Positions 7,306-15,081 of a stretch of 44,346 nt of DNA are shown piece by piece. Positions within the stretch are counted from its first letter, which is position 1, and each line of letters opens with the position of its first letter. The DNA is taken from NCBI GenBank assembly GCA_902610315.1, contig CACLVA010000009.1:1-44346 (forward strand), given 5' to 3'. Source of the stretch: an uncultured Pelagibacteraceae bacterium (lineage in GTDB: Bacteria; Pseudomonadota; Alphaproteobacteria; Pelagibacterales; Pelagibacteraceae). Both the position numbers and the translations under genes were made by a program. Under the pieces are notes generated by a model. It worked only from the letters and a program-made list of their open reading frames with translations. It was not told the origin of the DNA and searched no databases.

Positions 7306-8382
7306 TATTTCTAAATATTTTTTTATAATTTCAGACCAGTAAAATTTTTTTGATACTTCTTCTGCTTTTCTCCCAAAAACTTTATATTTATTGTTTTCTA
7401 AAATATTAGAAATTGATTGATAAATATCGTCTAAACTATTGCCATCACAAATAAATCCTGTTTGTTCGTGAACAATTGCATCTGAAGCACCGCCATCTTT
7501 TCCACCTATTGATGGAACCCCAAATTGTGCCGCCTCTATATAAACTATTCCAAACCCTTCAACAGATTTTTTATAAGTTATAGAAGGCATAACAAATACA
7601 TCAGAGCATTTAAGATAAGAATTTTTTTCATCTTTAGTTAAATTTTTAGGAAATATAACATGATTTTGTAATCTAAGTTCTGCGATCAATTTTTTTAGAT
7701 TATCAATATTTTCTCCCTGTCCAATACAAACATAAATAATGTTTGGATAAATTTCTTTTAAATTTCTTAGAGCCATAATAATTTTTTCATGGTTTTTTCT
7801 TTTATCAAACCTAGCAATTGTAATTAATTTTGGAGTTCTACCTTCTAATTTCTTTTTTATATTTTTATGAATTTTTTCATCTATTTTATCTGCCGGAAAA
7901 ACTCCTGGGTTGATTACTTTAATCTTATTTTCATTTACCCCAACACTTATTGCTAGATTTTTGGTAAAATTAGAATTTGCAACAACTGTATGGCAATTAT
8001 TTAAAATTTTAACTAGTCTTTTATTAATAAAAGAACCTTTTTTATGATTAATTTCTTTAGAGTGTATTAAGCATATTTTTTTAAGTTCAGTATTTATATT
8101 TTCAAGGCTTTTCCAATGATCTGAAATTATGGCTTTAACTTTTTTATTATTTTCTAAATATGTATTTACTAAATTAGCTTTTCTGTATTTCTTGAATATT
8201 TTTGGTCCACTTACTCTTTCAATTGAAAAAGATAATTCCTTATCAAAATTATCTTGATTTGGATATTGATCAGCAAAAACTTTAATCATTACATTTTCAG
8301 ATAATGATTTGGCTAAACCATACATTAAATTTTGCATACCACCTACTTCTGGAGGAAAAGTTCTAGTAACAATTAAATGCAT
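7300..8382 (-). CDS. glycosyltransferase family 4 (group 1)
   Basis: A 360-residue retaining GT-B glycosyltransferase. The N-terminus has TRTFPPEVGGMQNL, the usual GT4 glycine-rich acceptor loop. The C-terminal donor domain holds ARFDKRKNHEKII (188-202) and the EX7E motif E275-E283 in EGFGIVYIEA, then GVPSIGGKDGGASD. It probably extends a lipopolysaccharide or capsule chain, in keeping with the GT9 gene facing it. The start overlaps the redoxin stop by one base (TAATG on the minus strand), so the two are cotranscribed. Confidence 0.88.
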   Translation of the reverse strand: MHLIVTRTFPPEVGGMQNLMYGLAKSLSENVMIKVFADQYPNQDNFDKELSFSIERVSGPKIFKKYRKANLVNTYLENNKKVKAIISDHWKSLENINTELKKICLIHSKEINHKKGSFINKRLVKILNNCHTVVANSNFTKNLAISVGVNENKIKVINPGVFPADKIDEKIHKNIKKKLEGRTPKLITIARFDKRKNHEKIIMALRNLKEIYPNIIYVCIGQGENIDNLKKLIAELRLQNHVIFPKNLTKDEKNSYLKCSDVFVMPSITYKKSVEGFGIVYIEAAQFGVPSIGGKDGGASDAIVHEQTGFICDGNSLDDIYQSISNILENNKYKVFGRKAEEVSKKFYWSEIIKKYLEIL

Positions 8383-8939
8383 TATGTTTTAAACCATTTT
8401 ATACTACAGCCAAAGCTTGGCTTTTGTATATCAGGCCCTTTTTGTGTTTTAGATATTAGTTTCATAGCTTCGAATAATTCACTTGGTCCATTTCTGACAG
8501 GTTTTAAATCCCTAAGCTCTCTAATTCTACCTCGATAATTAAGTTTAAGATCTTTATTGTATCCAAAAAAATCTGGAGTACATACTGCATCGTATTTTTT
8601 TGCAATTTCTTGAGTTTCATCAATTAAATAAGGGAAACAAAATCTATATTTTACAGAAAATTTAATCATGTTTTCATAGGAGTCATCTGGATAATTGATT
8701 GTGTCATTTGGCATGATCGCTACTGAATTTATTCCAAAGTCTTTGAGTTTTTCACAATCTTCAACCAAGTCTCTTATGATCGCTTTTACATATGGACAGT
8801 GATTGCAAATGAACATTATTAATGTGCCGTTTTCACCCTTAATATCACTAAGCGATAAAACAGTATTTTCAACAGATTTTAATTTAAAATCAATTGCACT
8901 AAGATTAAAATCACATATTGGTGTTTTTATTAATGCCAT
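8382..8939 (-). CDS. thioredoxin-fold redoxin (AhpC/TSA-type) protein
   Basis: A 185-residue thioredoxin-fold protein related to the peroxiredoxin-like redoxins. It keeps the CxxC pair C45-C48 in MFICNHCPYVKAI, the typical context of the family, followed by a DFFGYNKDLKLNYRGRI strand. No signal peptide is seen, so it is likely cytoplasmic, unlike TlpA. It probably acts in thiol-disulfide exchange or peroxide reduction. It is first in a two-gene minus-strand unit with the GT4 gene and is divergent from the gamma-carbonic anhydrase gene with only 20 bp between start codons. Confidence 0.85.
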   Translation of the reverse strand: MALIKTPICDFNLSAIDFKLKSVENTVLSLSDIKGENGTLIMFICNHCPYVKAIIRDLVEDCEKLKDFGINSVAIMPNDTINYPDDSYENMIKFSVKYRFCFPYLIDETQEIAKKYDAVCTPDFFGYNKDLKLNYRGRIRELRDLKPVRNGPSELFEAMKLISKTQKGPDIQKPSFGCSIKWFKT

Positions 8940-8959
8940 GTTAAAATAATTTATAAATT

Positions 8960-9472
8960 ATGTTTTACGATTTAAAAGATAAAAAACCAAAAAACTCTGG
9001 CGAAAATTGGGTAGCACCTAACGCAGTGATCATTGGTGATGTAACTTTAGAAAAAAATTCTAGTATTTGGTTTAATGCTACTTTAAGGGGAGACATAGAA
9101 AATATTTATATTGGTGAAGGCTCCAATGTCCAGGATGGTTGTGTACTACATACAGATCCCGGTTGTCCTTTGAAAGTTGGAAAAAATGTAACCATTGGAC
9201 ATTTGGTGATGCTTCATGGATGCACAATAGGGGACAATAGTTTAATTGGAATTGGTGCAGTGATCCTGAACAAAGCAAAGATAGGAAAAAATTGTATTAT
9301 TGGCGCAAAAGCTCTAATAACAGAAAACAAAGTAATACCAGATAATTCACTAGTAATAGGATCGCCGGGAAAAGTAATCAGAGAAGTTACAGACGAAGAA
9401 AAAAAGGCTGTTGATGAAAATACTAAACACTATCAAGATAACTGGAAGAGATATTCACAATCTATATTTTAA
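8960..9472 (+). CDS. gamma-carbonic anhydrase family protein (YrdA/PaaY-like)
   Basis: A 170-residue left-handed beta-helix protein. Imperfect hexapeptide repeats ([LIV]-G-x-x-x-x) run from about residue 20 to 140. The three zinc-ligand histidines of the gamma-class are present: H64 in VLHTDPG, H81 and H86 in IGHLVMLHGC. A helical C-terminus packs on the trimer. Family members catalyse CO2 hydration or act as related metal-dependent proteins; many have low activity, so the physiological role is open. The tautomerase gene starts 3 bp after the stop, so the two form one unit. Confidence 0.9.
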   Translation: MFYDLKDKKPKNSGENWVAPNAVIIGDVTLEKNSSIWFNATLRGDIENIYIGEGSNVQDGCVLHTDPGCPLKVGKNVTIGHLVMLHGCTIGDNSLIGIGAVILNKAKIGKNCIIGAKALITENKVIPDNSLVIGSPGKVIREVTDEEKKAVDENTKHYQDNWKRYSQSIF

Positions 9473-9475
9473 ATA

Positions 9476-9916
9476 ATGCCAACTTACACAGTAACAACAT
9501 CAAATGTTAATCTAAACTCTAAAAAACAAAAAGAATTAGCTCAAGGAATTACAAAAATTCATAATGTTGTAACTGGCGCAAATACTTATTTTGCTCAAGT
9601 TATATTTAATAACACAAAGAAAAAAAATCATTTTATGGGAGGTAAAATAGTAAAAGAACCTTCTATTTTTTTACTTGGTCAAATTAGAGCAGGACGCCCA
9701 AAGAAAACAAAAGATAAATTAATTTCTGATTTAAAAAATATCATAGTTGAAAAATCAAAATTAGATGAAACACAGGTATGGGTTTATATAATAGACTTAC
9801 CACCTTCACAAATGATTGAATATGGAGCTGTATTGCCAGAATCTGGAAAAGAAAAACAGTGGTTTATGGGCTTATCTGACAAACTTAAAAAAAAATTGTC
9901 TGCTTTAGAAAAATAA
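9476..9916 (+). CDS. tautomerase-superfamily protein with cis-CaaD catalytic residues
   Basis: A 146-residue tautomerase-superfamily enzyme. Removal of Met1 exposes an N-terminal proline (MPTYTV), the superfamily's catalytic base or acid. Numbering the mature chain from that Pro, it has H28 (KIHN), R70 and R73 (QIRAGRPK), Y103 (VWVYI) and E114 (MIEYG). From memory these are the six residues at the same positions that define cis-3-chloroacrylic acid dehalogenase and its homologue Cg10062. Length (145 mature) matches that group of about 149 rather than the 62-residue 4-OT. Possible reactions are hydration of a haloacrylate or an acetylenic acid, or a keto-enol tautomerisation. The natural substrate is unknown. 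It follows the carbonic anhydrase gene after 3 bp. Confidence 0.85.
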   Translation: MPTYTVTTSNVNLNSKKQKELAQGITKIHNVVTGANTYFAQVIFNNTKKKNHFMGGKIVKEPSIFLLGQIRAGRPKKTKDKLISDLKNIIVEKSKLDETQVWVYIIDLPPSQMIEYGAVLPESGKEKQWFMGLSDKLKKKLSALEK

Positions 9917-9918
9917 TA

Positions 9919-10518
9919 TTAGGGAACAAGCCAACTATCTTTACTACTCTCTAAATCAAATCTAGCTCTTCTATGACCTTTAGCTGCTAAATAGAGCCAC
10001 TCAATAGACTTTATCTTGCACTGAATAACAGTAAAGTTTTTATAACCTGCCTCGCTTTGTTCTTTTGTATAATCAAAATTATCTAATTCTGGTTTTAATC
10101 CTGACGTTGGAACATCAGACTCAGTTCCTGGACCTTTGTCTACTAAATAACATTTTCTACTTATATGTTGAGTTTTATCCCATGAAGTTTTAGTAATTTC
10201 ATTTTTATGATTTATTACACAATTCACTTTTAACCTTACTTGGATTTTTTCATCTTTATCGTAAAATAACATCGAAGCATTTGGATTTTTTTTTAGAATT
10301 CCTATTTTATCTGATCTAATATCGCTATGGAATTGAACTAAATTATTTGATTGATCTGATTTTCTTAAAACCACAATTCTTCCATCGATATTATTATCAT
10401 TACCACAAATAAAAGTCGGAATTCTAAATTGAGAAGCTCTATTTTTTACAGCATCATCAAGCATGAGCCAAATTTTCTTTTTAATTTCACTAAAATCTTC
10501 ATAGTATGCTGGATGCAT
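9919..10518 (-). CDS. pyridoxamine 5'-phosphate oxidase-like FMN-binding protein
   Basis: A 199-residue split-barrel flavoprotein of the PNPOx-like group (Alr4036-type). The N-terminal RASQFRIPTF and GRIVVLRK strands and the FHSDIRSDKIGILKKNP segment are the FMN-phosphate-binding region; the C-terminal IEWLYLAAKGHRRARFD is typical of the family. True PdxH ends with a conserved RLSP-like substrate motif that I do not see, so a broader oxidase or reductase role is more likely than vitamin B6 synthesis. The gene is convergent with the tautomerase gene (2 bp between stops) and lies 6 bp after the beta-hydroxyacid dehydrogenase gene, with which it is probably cotranscribed. Confidence 0.8.
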   Translation of the reverse strand: MHPAYYEDFSEIKKKIWLMLDDAVKNRASQFRIPTFICGNDNNIDGRIVVLRKSDQSNNLVQFHSDIRSDKIGILKKNPNASMLFYDKDEKIQVRLKVNCVINHKNEITKTSWDKTQHISRKCYLVDKGPGTESDVPTSGLKPELDNFDYTKEQSEAGYKNFTVIQCKIKSIEWLYLAAKGHRRARFDLESSKDSWLVP

Positions 10519-10524
10519 ATACTA

Positions 10525-11394
10525 TTACTTTCTAAATCTTTTGATTAAACTTGATGTATCCCAACGATTTCCTCCCATACCTTGGACTTCACCATAAAAT
10601 TTATCAACTAATTCAGTTACAGGTAATAAGGATCCATTATTTTTTGCTTCATCCATTGCGATTTTTAAGTCTTTTCTCATCCAATCAACAGCAAAACCAA
10701 AGTCAAATTTATCATCTATCATTGTTTTATATCTATTTTCCATTTGCCAAGATTGAGCAGCCCCTTTTGAAATAACTTCAATTACATCCTCCATTTTCAA
10801 TCCTGCTTTAATCCCAAAATTAATTCCCTCTGACAAACCTTGAACCAAACCTGCTATACAAATTTGATTAACCATTTTAGCTAATTGACCACATCCTGCT
10901 TTACCAAGTAATTTCATTTTTTTGCTATAACAATCTATTTTATCTTTAGCTTTATCAAAGTCAGCTTGATCACCACCGATCATAACAGTTAGCGCTCCAT
11001 TTTCTGCTCCTACTTGACCACCAGATACTGGAGCATCTAAAAATCCAAATCCATTTGTTTTTGCATAATCATAGATTTCTCGAGCGATTGTTGCCGACGC
11101 TGTAGTGTTATCAATATAAACTGCGCCTTTTTTAATTGTTTTAAAAATTCCTTTTTCACCAAATGTAACTTCTCTTAAATCATTGTCGTTTCCAACACAT
11201 GTAAAAACATAATCAGCGTCCTTTGCTGCTTCTGCAGGCGTTTCTGCCATTTTTCCTTTATGTTCACCAATCCATTTCTCTGCTTTAATTTTTGTTCGAT
11301 TAAAAACAGTTACATTATGACCACCTTTTGATATATATCCTGCCATTGGATATCCCATGACACCAAGACCTATAAAAGCTACATTACAACTCAT
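10525..11394 (-). CDS. NAD(P)-dependent beta-hydroxyacid dehydrogenase (3-hydroxyisobutyrate/tartronate semialdehyde type)
   Basis: A 289-residue two-domain reductase. The Rossmann motif GLGVMGYPMAG is at 9-19 and NRT at 32-34 follows the second strand. The substrate-binding DAPVSGGQVGAENG is at 120-133 and the catalytic lysine is K173 in QLAKMVNQI. The C-terminal helical domain has the family's RKDLKIAMDEA. It interconverts a beta-hydroxyacid and its semialdehyde; 3-hydroxyisobutyrate (valine breakdown) and tartronate semialdehyde (glyoxylate route) are the main candidates. Its start codon is only 8 bp from the divergent MFS gene, so the two may be expressed from overlapping promoters. Confidence 0.88.
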   Translation of the reverse strand: MSCNVAFIGLGVMGYPMAGYISKGGHNVTVFNRTKIKAEKWIGEHKGKMAETPAEAAKDADYVFTCVGNDNDLREVTFGEKGIFKTIKKGAVYIDNTTASATIAREIYDYAKTNGFGFLDAPVSGGQVGAENGALTVMIGGDQADFDKAKDKIDCYSKKMKLLGKAGCGQLAKMVNQICIAGLVQGLSEGINFGIKAGLKMEDVIEVISKGAAQSWQMENRYKTMIDDKFDFGFAVDWMRKDLKIAMDEAKNNGSLLPVTELVDKFYGEVQGMGGNRWDTSSLIKRFRK

Positions 11395-11402
11395 AATTTT
11401 TT

Positions 11403-12608
11403 ATGTTTAATAGTTTAAATTTAAAAGTAATTTTATTTGGATTCATATTTACATTTTTTTCTAGCTTTGGACAGAGTTTTTTTTTAGGTCTTTTTAATTC
11501 TAGTATTCGAGATGCATTATCAATTACTCACGGACAATTTGGCACAATCTATGCATCAGCAACATTATTAAGTAGTCTAGTTATTATTTGGGTAGGAAAA
11601 AAAATTGATGATATTGATGTCTTTAAATTTGGTACATTTGTAACTTTGCTTTTATCTTTTTCATGTTATTTTTTTTCTAAGGTCTCATCGATAACCTTTT
11701 TATTTATCGCTATTTTTTTAATGAGATTTTCAGGTCAAGGATTAATGTCTCACACTGCTACTACAACAATTTCAAGATACTTTACAAAATCAAGAGGAAA
11801 AGCTTTAAGCACGGGATGGTTTGGATTATCTGCGGCTGAATTTATATTACCTGTATTTATCATTTATCTATTAACTTTTATGGAATGGAGAAGTATATGG
11901 ATTAATATTTCTTTTATAATTTTATTTTTGCCAATAATTTCATATTTGCTTATTAAAAAGATCAAACTAGACTCAAGAGAAATTGACAACAACAAAGATA
12001 AAAAAAATATAAATATTAAAAATTGGAAAAGAATTGAAGTTATAAAAGATTATAGATTTTATATAGTTTGTGCAAATATGCTTGCAATGCCATGGATCGC
12101 AACTGGAATATTTGTCTATCAGTCATTTATTCTTTCCTCAAAAAATTGGGGTCCTTATGTTATTGCACAATCCTTTATGGCTTACTCTATTTTATCAGTA
12201 GTTACATTATTTATTGCAGGATTTTTAATTGATAAGTTTTCGAGCAGAAAACTTTTAATTTATATGAATTTACCTTTTTTACTCTCTCTATTTTTAATTA
12301 TTGTTTTTGATAACCCTATAGTTTCTTTCTTATTTCTAGGATTAATAGGAATTTCAAATGGTTTAGCAAACGTGCTTGGTTCTTCAACTTGGGCGGAAAT
12401 TTATGGAGTAAAACATATTGGTTCAATTAAAGCTTTAACAACAGCACTTATGGTTTTCTCAACTGCCTTTGGAACAGCGGTGTTTGGTATATTAATAGAT
12501 AAAGAATTTTCAATAGAGCAGATTTCTATGATTTCAGGAACCTATATTTTTCTAGCTTTAATCGCTCTATTTTTTGTTAGAAATAAACTTAATCCGATTA
12601 AAATTTAA
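11403..12608 (+). CDS. major facilitator superfamily transporter
   Basis: A 401-residue inner-membrane carrier with about 12 hydrophobic segments in two halves joined by a charged loop (KKIKLDSREIDNNKDKKN near residues 183-200). The first loop contains GKKIDDIDVFKFG, an MFS motif A variant, repeated in the second half as IDKFSSRK. The substrate is not evident. Being divergent from a beta-hydroxyacid dehydrogenase gene at 8 bp suggests uptake of an organic acid, in the style of the oxalate/formate or monocarboxylate MFS groups, but that is only inference. Confidence 0.85.
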   Translation: MFNSLNLKVILFGFIFTFFSSFGQSFFLGLFNSSIRDALSITHGQFGTIYASATLLSSLVIIWVGKKIDDIDVFKFGTFVTLLLSFSCYFFSKVSSITFLFIAIFLMRFSGQGLMSHTATTTISRYFTKSRGKALSTGWFGLSAAEFILPVFIIYLLTFMEWRSIWINISFIILFLPIISYLLIKKIKLDSREIDNNKDKKNINIKNWKRIEVIKDYRFYIVCANMLAMPWIATGIFVYQSFILSSKNWGPYVIAQSFMAYSILSVVTLFIAGFLIDKFSSRKLLIYMNLPFLLSLFLIIVFDNPIVSFLFLGLIGISNGLANVLGSSTWAEIYGVKHIGSIKALTTALMVFSTAFGTAVFGILIDKEFSIEQISMISGTYIFLALIALFFVRNKLNPIKI

Positions 12609-12615
12609 AAAAAAC

Positions 12616-12642
12616 TTGATTTTTTAAAGTTGCATGTATAAA
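12616..12642 (+). promoter_or_regulatory. candidate rpoZ promoter next to the start codon
   Basis: TTGATT at 12616-12621 and TATAAA at 12637-12642, spacer 15 bp. The -10 box ends 8 nt before the rpoZ ATG (12651), so transcription would start at or within a few bases of the start codon. The spacer is short of the 17-bp ideal, hence modest confidence. Confidence 0.4.
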
Positions 12643-12650
12643 CAATCCGC

Positions 12651-13178
12651 ATGGCAAGAGTAACCGTAGAAGATTGTATAGATAAAGTAGACAGCCCTTA
12701 TGAACTTGTTTTAGTTGCAAAAGAGAGAGCTACCCAACTTAATTCAGGTATAGAGCCATCGGTTGATAGAGACAACGATAAAAACACTGTAGTTGCTTTA
12801 AGAGAAATTGCTATTGAAAATGTTAAAGTAAATGAGCTTACTGATAGCGCTGTATACAAATTAAGAAAACATATAGAGCAGGTTGACGATTTAAATGAAG
12901 ACGATGAGGATATTGGAGATGACTTTGAGAGCTTATATAAAGGTGAAATTTCCAAAAGTGGAGCACCAATTTTACCATCAAAAAGAGCAAGAAAAGTTCC
13001 AGAAAAAATTCAGGTTTCAAAAGAAGATTTAGCAGAATTACAAAATTCTGATGCACCTGCACAATCTGAAAATGTTTCATCTGAGCCTCAAGAAAATGAG
13101 ACCGGTGAAGTATCATTAGATGAAATTGCTGAAAATGACAGCCAGACAGAGGAAAATTCTGAGACCTCAGAACAATAA
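12651..13178 (+). CDS. rpoZ: RNA polymerase omega subunit with long acidic tail
   Basis: The omega subunit chaperones beta-prime folding and assembly of RNA polymerase. The first ~78 residues are standard: [32 protein letters not shown] and [11 protein letters not shown]. From about residue 79 to 175 there is a low-complexity, strongly acidic tail (for example [20 protein letters not shown], then Glu/Ser/Asn-rich sequence). Total length is 175 residues against about 91 in E. coli and about 115-135 in many alphaproteobacteria. The usual alphaproteobacterial neighbour relA/spoT is not here; cmk follows after 39 bp. Confidence 0.92.
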   Translation: MARVTVEDCIDKVDSPYELVLVAKERATQLNSGIEPSVDRDNDKNTVVALREIAIENVKVNELTDSAVYKLRKHIEQVDDLNEDDEDIGDDFESLYKGEISKSGAPILPSKRARKVPEKIQVSKEDLAELQNSDAPAQSENVSSEPQENETGEVSLDEIAENDSQTEENSETSEQ

Positions 13179-13217
13179 TATTTAATTAATTTTTAAAATA
13201 AGATATCCATTAACTTA

Positions 13218-13847
13218 ATGAGTAAATCTCTGATAGTTGCATGTGATGGAGAAGCTGCTAGTGGAAAAAGCACTGGTGCGAAATTGTTATCAAAGAAGTA
13301 TAAATTGTTATTATTAAATTCTGGTCTTTTATATCGATATGCAAGCAAATTATTAATTACAAAAAAACCAAAAAAACCAATTCCTTATCTAAGAAAAATA
13401 TTTAGAAGAATTTCTTATAATTTTATAAAAAAACAGTCACTTCATTCACAAGAAATAAGTAATCACGTCGGTTATTTAGCCAAAGATAAAGCTGTTCGAG
13501 AAATAATGAGAATCTACCAAAAAAAGATAATAAAAAAAAATAAAAGAATTTGTGTTGAAGGAAGAGACATTGCTACAAAAATTTTAAATAAAAACCCAAG
13601 ATATGATTTAGCATTTTATTTTACTTGTAAAATAAGTATTGCAGCTAAAAGAAGATGGAAAGAATTAAAAAAGAAAGTAAATTTAAAAGAGGTCCAGAAA
13701 AGTTTAGCAAAAAGAACAAAAATGGATAAAAAAAGAAAACATTCACCATTAAAAAAAGTAAATGATGCTATTCTTATTCGGACAGATAGATTAAGTAAAA
13801 AAGAAGTTTTAAGAAGAATGTCAAACGAAGTTGATAAAATTACTTAA
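13218..13847 (+). CDS. cmk: cytidylate kinase
   Basis: Phosphorylates CMP and dCMP to the diphosphates for RNA and DNA precursor supply. The P-loop GEAASGKST spans residues 11-19, followed by the CMP-site LNSGLLYRYASKLL and the lid/core EGRDIATKIL and FYFTCKISIAAKRRWKEL. The 209-residue length is normal. The sequence is exceptionally lysine-rich, as expected at this base composition. The stop shares a TTAA palindrome with the convergent CoA-transferase gene, so the coding regions overlap by 4 bp. Confidence 0.92.
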   Translation: MSKSLIVACDGEAASGKSTGAKLLSKKYKLLLLNSGLLYRYASKLLITKKPKKPIPYLRKIFRRISYNFIKKQSLHSQEISNHVGYLAKDKAVREIMRIYQKKIIKKNKRICVEGRDIATKILNKNPRYDLAFYFTCKISIAAKRRWKELKKKVNLKEVQKSLAKRTKMDKKRKHSPLKKVNDAILIRTDRLSKKEVLRRMSNEVDKIT

Positions 13848-14989
13848 TTACAAAATTCTTCAATAATTTTTTTTCTATGTTCGTCTAAATCAGGTATATC
13901 ACCTCTAGTTTTACTATCCTTATAGTTTGACATTTTAATAGGGTTACCTGCTGTTTTGAACTCACCTATCTTTTTGTGAAAAGAATTAACAATCATATTT
14001 CTAGATTCTATTTGTGGATTTTCTACTGCTTCCTTTATATTAAATATTGGTCCGCAAGGTATTTTATCTTTCTCCATAAGACTTATCCATTCCGAGGTTG
14101 ACTTTGATGAAAGTTTTTTCTCAAGAATAACTTTTAAATCGTCCATATTCTTGCTTCTTACAGAATTTGTATTAAATTTTTCATCTTTTGAAATTTCAGA
14201 AATATTTAGTAATACACAAAGTTTTTCGAATAATTTATCATTGCCTGCTGCAATAATAATATAACTATCCTTAGTTTTAAATGCCTCGAAGGGTGCAATT
14301 GATGGATGTCTAGATCCCATCGGTTTAGGTATTTCTTTTTTTGATAGGTATCTTGCAATTGCATTTTCTAAAATTGCAATTTGACAATCAAGCATAGAAA
14401 CATCAATATAAGTTCCCTTTCCTGTTTTCTGTCTATCATATAAGGCTGCATTAACTCCTATAGCTGTAAACAAACCTGCAGTAATATCACCAATTGATGT
14501 ACCAACTCTTGTTGGCTCAGAGTTTGGTTGACCTGTTACACTCATCAATCCCCCCATACCTTGAACAACCATGTCGTAAGCTGGCAGCTCTCTTAATGGA
14601 CCTGTTTGCCCAAAACCAGAAGCGGATGCATATATTAGTTTTGGATATTTTTTACAAACATCTTTCCAACCGTAACCCCATTTTTCTAAAGTACCTGGCT
14701 TAAAATTCTCAACAAGTACATCTGCTTTTTCTAAAATTTTATCAAAGATTTTTTTATCCTCTTTATCTTTTAAATTTAGAGCAATACTTTCTTTACCTCT
14801 ATTTAAAGACATAAAATATGCAGAGTACTCCTCTATGAAAGGACCAAACTTTCTAGAGTCATCTCCAGCACCAGGTGCCTCAACTTTGATAACTCTTGCT
14901 CCTAGATCTGATAAAACCATTGTACAATAAGGTCCGACAAGAACTCTCGTTAAATCAAGCACTAGTATGTTTTTTAAAGGTCCATCCAT
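13844..14989 (-). CDS. CaiB/BaiF family III CoA-transferase
   Basis: A 381-residue class III CoA-transferase that moves CoA between carboxylic acids through an aspartyl-CoA intermediate. The catalytic aspartate is D168 in TSIGDITAGL. Other family marks are LDLTRVLVGPYCTMVLSDLGA at the N-terminus (residues 11-31), VENFKPGTLEKWG at 93-105 and GKGTYIDVSMLD at 190-201. The acids used are not evident. It is divergent from the TRAP transporter operon across a 92-bp gap with an operator-like palindrome, so activating the acid imported by that transporter is a reasonable but unproven idea. Confidence 0.9.
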   Translation of the reverse strand: MDGPLKNILVLDLTRVLVGPYCTMVLSDLGARVIKVEAPGAGDDSRKFGPFIEEYSAYFMSLNRGKESIALNLKDKEDKKIFDKILEKADVLVENFKPGTLEKWGYGWKDVCKKYPKLIYASASGFGQTGPLRELPAYDMVVQGMGGLMSVTGQPNSEPTRVGTSIGDITAGLFTAIGVNAALYDRQKTGKGTYIDVSMLDCQIAILENAIARYLSKKEIPKPMGSRHPSIAPFEAFKTKDSYIIIAAGNDKLFEKLCVLLNISEISKDEKFNTNSVRSKNMDDLKVILEKKLSSKSTSEWISLMEKDKIPCGPIFNIKEAVENPQIESRNMIVNSFHKKIGEFKTAGNPIKMSNYKDSKTRGDIPDLDEHRKKIIEEFCN

Positions 14990-15020
14990 AAAATAATCTT
15001 ATTAAGTACTTTAATATATA

Positions 15021-15049
15021 TTGACTCTTATTAATAAGTTACATTTAAT
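15021..15049 (+). promoter_or_regulatory. TRAP operon promoter with palindromic operator in the spacer
   Basis: TTGACT (15021-15026), a 17-bp spacer and TTTAAT (15044-15049) make a good sigma-70 promoter for dctP. The spacer contains the perfect 12-bp palindrome CTTATTAATAAG at 15027-15038, where a dimeric repressor would block RNA polymerase. A GAGAGGG ribosome site follows at 15069-15075, 6 nt before the ATG at 15082. Confidence 0.55.
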
Positions 15050-15081
15050 ATATCATTAAATAATTAAAGAGAGGGATAAAT

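Noticed and set aside
5064..8939. Phage-defence or secretion island
   Set aside because: All genes there match ordinary oxygenase, glycosyltransferase and redoxin families; no nuclease, toxin or integrase signal is seen.
12698..13116. Two antisense frames opposite rpoZ
   Set aside because: They exist only because the acidic tail gives Ser/Leu/Phe-rich antisense codons; rpoZ is certain.
13150..13163. TCTGAG/CTCAGA inverted repeat at the end of rpoZ as a terminator
   Set aside because: The loop would be 2 nt, it is inside coding sequence and has no T-run.
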